Shown: piece after piece, positions 6,255-7,110 of the stretch
Position numbering within the stretch: position 1 is the first letter of the stretch
Layout of the letters: each line of letters starts with the position of its first letter
Source of the DNA: Rhizobacter sp.
GTDB taxonomy: Bacteria; Pseudomonadota; Gammaproteobacteria; Burkholderiales; Burkholderiaceae_C
Direction: 5' to 3'
Length of the DNA: 7,110 bases
Assembly: GCA_025360945.1 (NCBI GenBank)
Contig: JANYBE010000452.1
Span: 1 to 7,110 of the forward strand
Position numbers and translations under genes: made by a program
The notes under the pieces: model-generated
Told to the model about the DNA's origin: nothing
Databases searched by the model: none
The model's input: only the letters and a program-made list of their open reading frames with translations

Positions 6255-6910
6255 CCTCCGCAGAGTGCGTGCGGGTCGTCGCTGGCCGTTGCGTCGAGAT
6301 GGCGCGTGCAGTTGACGAGCGACGCGGTATGCGGCGCCAGCGCGTCGAAGACGCTCAGGCTGGTGTTGCCGAGGTGCGTGGGTTGCGCCACGCCCTCAGG
6401 CAGCCGGACATGCCCGGACAGCATTGCGCGGATCACGAGCCCGTGCGTGACGATCGCGAGCGTGCCGCGCGCGGCCGCGCGCTGCACAACGAACGCGGCC
6501 GCGCGCTGCACAACCAACGCGGCCGCGCGCTGCACAACGAACGCGAACGCGCGTGCAACGCGCGCCTCGAAAGCCGCGGCCGATTCGCCTCCGGGTGCCG
6601 CCTCGGGCATCAGTAACGGGTTCGAGGGCAGGGCGTCGTAGGCCAAGCCGCGCCAGTGGCCGAAGTTGCGCTCGCGCAGCAGTTCGCTGAGTTCGATCGG
6701 TGCGCCAGTGGCGGCCGCGATGACCTTCGCCGTCTGCTGCGCGCGTGGCAGATCGCTTGCGACTATCGCGGCTACGTGCAGTTGGGCGAGTCGGCGCGCG
6801 AGCGCGTGCGCCTGAGCGACGCCTCGCGTACTCAACGGCGTGTCCGCGGGTTGCAGCACGCGCGCCACGTTGAGCGGCGTCTCCCCGTGGCGGATCAGAA
6901 GCAGCTGCAT
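6251..6910 (-). CDS. Histidine phosphatase family protein (phosphoglycerate mutase-like) with internal repeat
   Basis: This 219-residue cytoplasmic protein belongs to the histidine phosphatase superfamily, which transfers phosphate through a phosphohistidine. Conserved parts are RHGET with Arg7 and nucleophile His8, Arg56 in SDLPRAQQTA, Glu80 (likely general acid) in LLRERNFGHW, and His156 in IVTHGLVIR. All catalytic residues are present. Residues 125-148 are three near-identical copies of VVQRAAA plus one residue (L, F or R), placed in the helix before the strand that carries His156. Relatives normally have room for only about one such unit, so the gene appears to have gained about 16 residues. 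The substrate is not evident; CobC-type and general sugar-phosphate phosphatases share these motifs. The ATG at 6910 is chosen because MQLLLIRHGE is the standard N-terminus and AAGGGG stands eight bases upstream. The frame continues open upstream, but that part overlaps the kinase gene. Confidence 0.92.
   Translation of the reverse strand: MQLLLIRHGETPLNVARVLQPADTPLSTRGVAQAHALARRLAQLHVAAIVASDLPRAQQTAKVIAAATGAPIELSELLRERNFGHWRGLAYDALPSNPLLMPEAAPGGESAAAFEARVARAFAFVVQRAAALVVQRAAAFVVQRAAARGTLAIVTHGLVIRAMLSGHVRLPEGVAQPTHLGNTSLSVFDALAPHTASLVNCTRHLDATASDDPHALCGG
6255..6259 (-). promoter_or_regulatory. Strong Shine-Dalgarno of the decayed YdeI-type gene
   Basis: GGAGG on the minus strand touches the ATG at 6254, which is too close for normal initiation. 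It stands nine bases from a second in-frame ATG at 6245, so 6245 was probably the working start. The site lies within the end of the phosphatase gene, whose TGA overlaps the first ATG as ATGA, a layout typical of translational coupling. Confidence 0.55.
6471..6542. repeat. Three-copy 24-base tandem repeat inside the phosphatase gene
   Basis: Units at 6471-6494, 6495-6518 and 6519-6542 each begin GCGGCCGC on the plus strand. Units 1 and 3 are identical, and unit 2 differs at one base (CAACCAAC for CAACGAAC at its end). A degraded partial match follows at 6543-6560. The unit is a multiple of three, so copy number can change without breaking the reading frame. Each copy contains one NotI site. 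Near-identity at DNA level points to a recent duplication by slippage or unequal recombination. Confidence 0.95.
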
Positions 6911-6918
6911 TCGGTGGA

Positions 6919-6924
6919 CCCCTT
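6919..6924 (-). promoter_or_regulatory. Shine-Dalgarno of the phosphatase gene
   Basis: AAGGGG on the minus strand is eight bases from the ATG at 6910 and shares a base with the TGA of the upstream kinase. Ribosomes finishing the kinase would therefore end on top of this site. Confidence 0.55.
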
Positions 6925-7110
6925 CAATCGATGGGCACGAAGACGCGGAAGCATGCGCCCGCGCCAGGCCGACTCTCGACCTCGATGCGCCCGAGCATCG
7001 CCTGCACGATCTCCTGCGAGATTGCCAGACCAAGGCCGGCGCCGTCGCGAAGCGCGCGGCCCTGCGCGCCCTGCGCGTAGGGCTGGAACAGGCGCGCGTG
7101 GTCGGCATCC
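6924..7110 (-). CDS. Sensor histidine kinase, C-terminal ATPase end, 5'-truncated by window edge
   Basis: The minus strand from 7109 reads 61 codons to a TGA at 6926-6924. It shows the end of a HATPase_c domain. ARLFQPYAQG is the F box, GAGLGLAISQEIVQAMLGRI is the G2 box and following helix, and VESRPGAGACFRVFVPID is the closing beta-hairpin typical of these kinases. The dimerisation, His and sensor parts lie outside the window. The protein ends directly after the ATPase domain, so no receiver domain follows at the C-terminus. It would phosphorylate a response regulator that is not visible here. The phosphatase gene starts 13 bases downstream, which suggests a shared transcript but not necessarily a shared function. 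Confidence 0.88.
   Translation of the reverse strand, partial: DADHARLFQPYAQGAQGRALRDGAGLGLAISQEIVQAMLGRIEVESRPGAGACFRVFVPID

Noticed and set aside
6471..6542. A CRISPR array or transposon end in the repeated region
   Set aside because: The 24-base units are directly adjacent with no spacers, lie within a coding frame and keep it open, so they are a coding tandem repeat.
5571..6641. A 356-residue plus-strand open frame from the MBL gene into the phosphatase region
   Set aside because: It overlaps three minus- or plus-strand genes with clear family matches. Its repeated segment (AARCTTNA) is just the 24-base repeat read in the wrong strand.
6911..7108. An upstream extension of the phosphatase frame to a possible start near 7108
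   Set aside because: The added residues are low-complexity Arg/Ala/Ser, the standard RHG N-terminus begins at 6910, and another frame there encodes the kinase ATPase domain.

Overview
The window is compact, GC-rich DNA in which nearly every base is coding. High GC, C/G-ending codons, short gaps and genes such as the Nudix/metallo-beta-lactamase fusion suggest a betaproteobacterium, probably Burkholderiales. That placement is inferred from style and protein families, not from a marker gene. I see no mobile element, CRISPR array, tRNA or rRNA.

Layout. (1) Bases 1-897, +: 3' part of an amidase-signature hydrolase, entering the window at its catalytic serine motif. (2) 904-2943, +: an exported S9-family (prolyl oligopeptidase-like) serine peptidase with a complete Ser-Asp-His triad, six bases behind the amidase. 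(3) 2959-3264, -: a SugE/Gdx-type small multidrug resistance (SMR) protein, convergent with the peptidase. It lacks several residues that define the family. (4) 3265-3326: a divergent promoter region with a perfect 15-base palindrome. (5) 3327-4118 and 4138-5847, +: a two-gene unit of a DUF72 (YecE-like) protein and a 569-residue fusion of a NUDT19-like Nudix domain, an MBL hydrolase and a LACTB2-like winged helix. (6) 5863-6254, -: the remains of a YdeI/OmpD-associated (DUF1801-type) gene, read in three frames and missing its middle. (7) 6251-6910, -: a histidine phosphatase with a three-copy in-frame 24-base tandem repeat. (8) 6924-7110, -: the C-terminal end of a sensor histidine kinase.

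The three minus-strand genes at the right run kinase, phosphatase, YdeI remnant. The gaps are 13 bases and then a 4-base stop/start overlap, so they were probably one transcription unit. The amidase and S9 peptidase could likewise be co-transcribed and would both act on amide or peptide bonds, but a shared pathway is only inferred.

I do not see a convincing new multi-gene system. The points most worth a second look are the recently expanded repeat inside the phosphatase, the altered SugE-like transporter, the decayed YdeI-type gene, and the palindrome that overlaps the likely transporter promoter.
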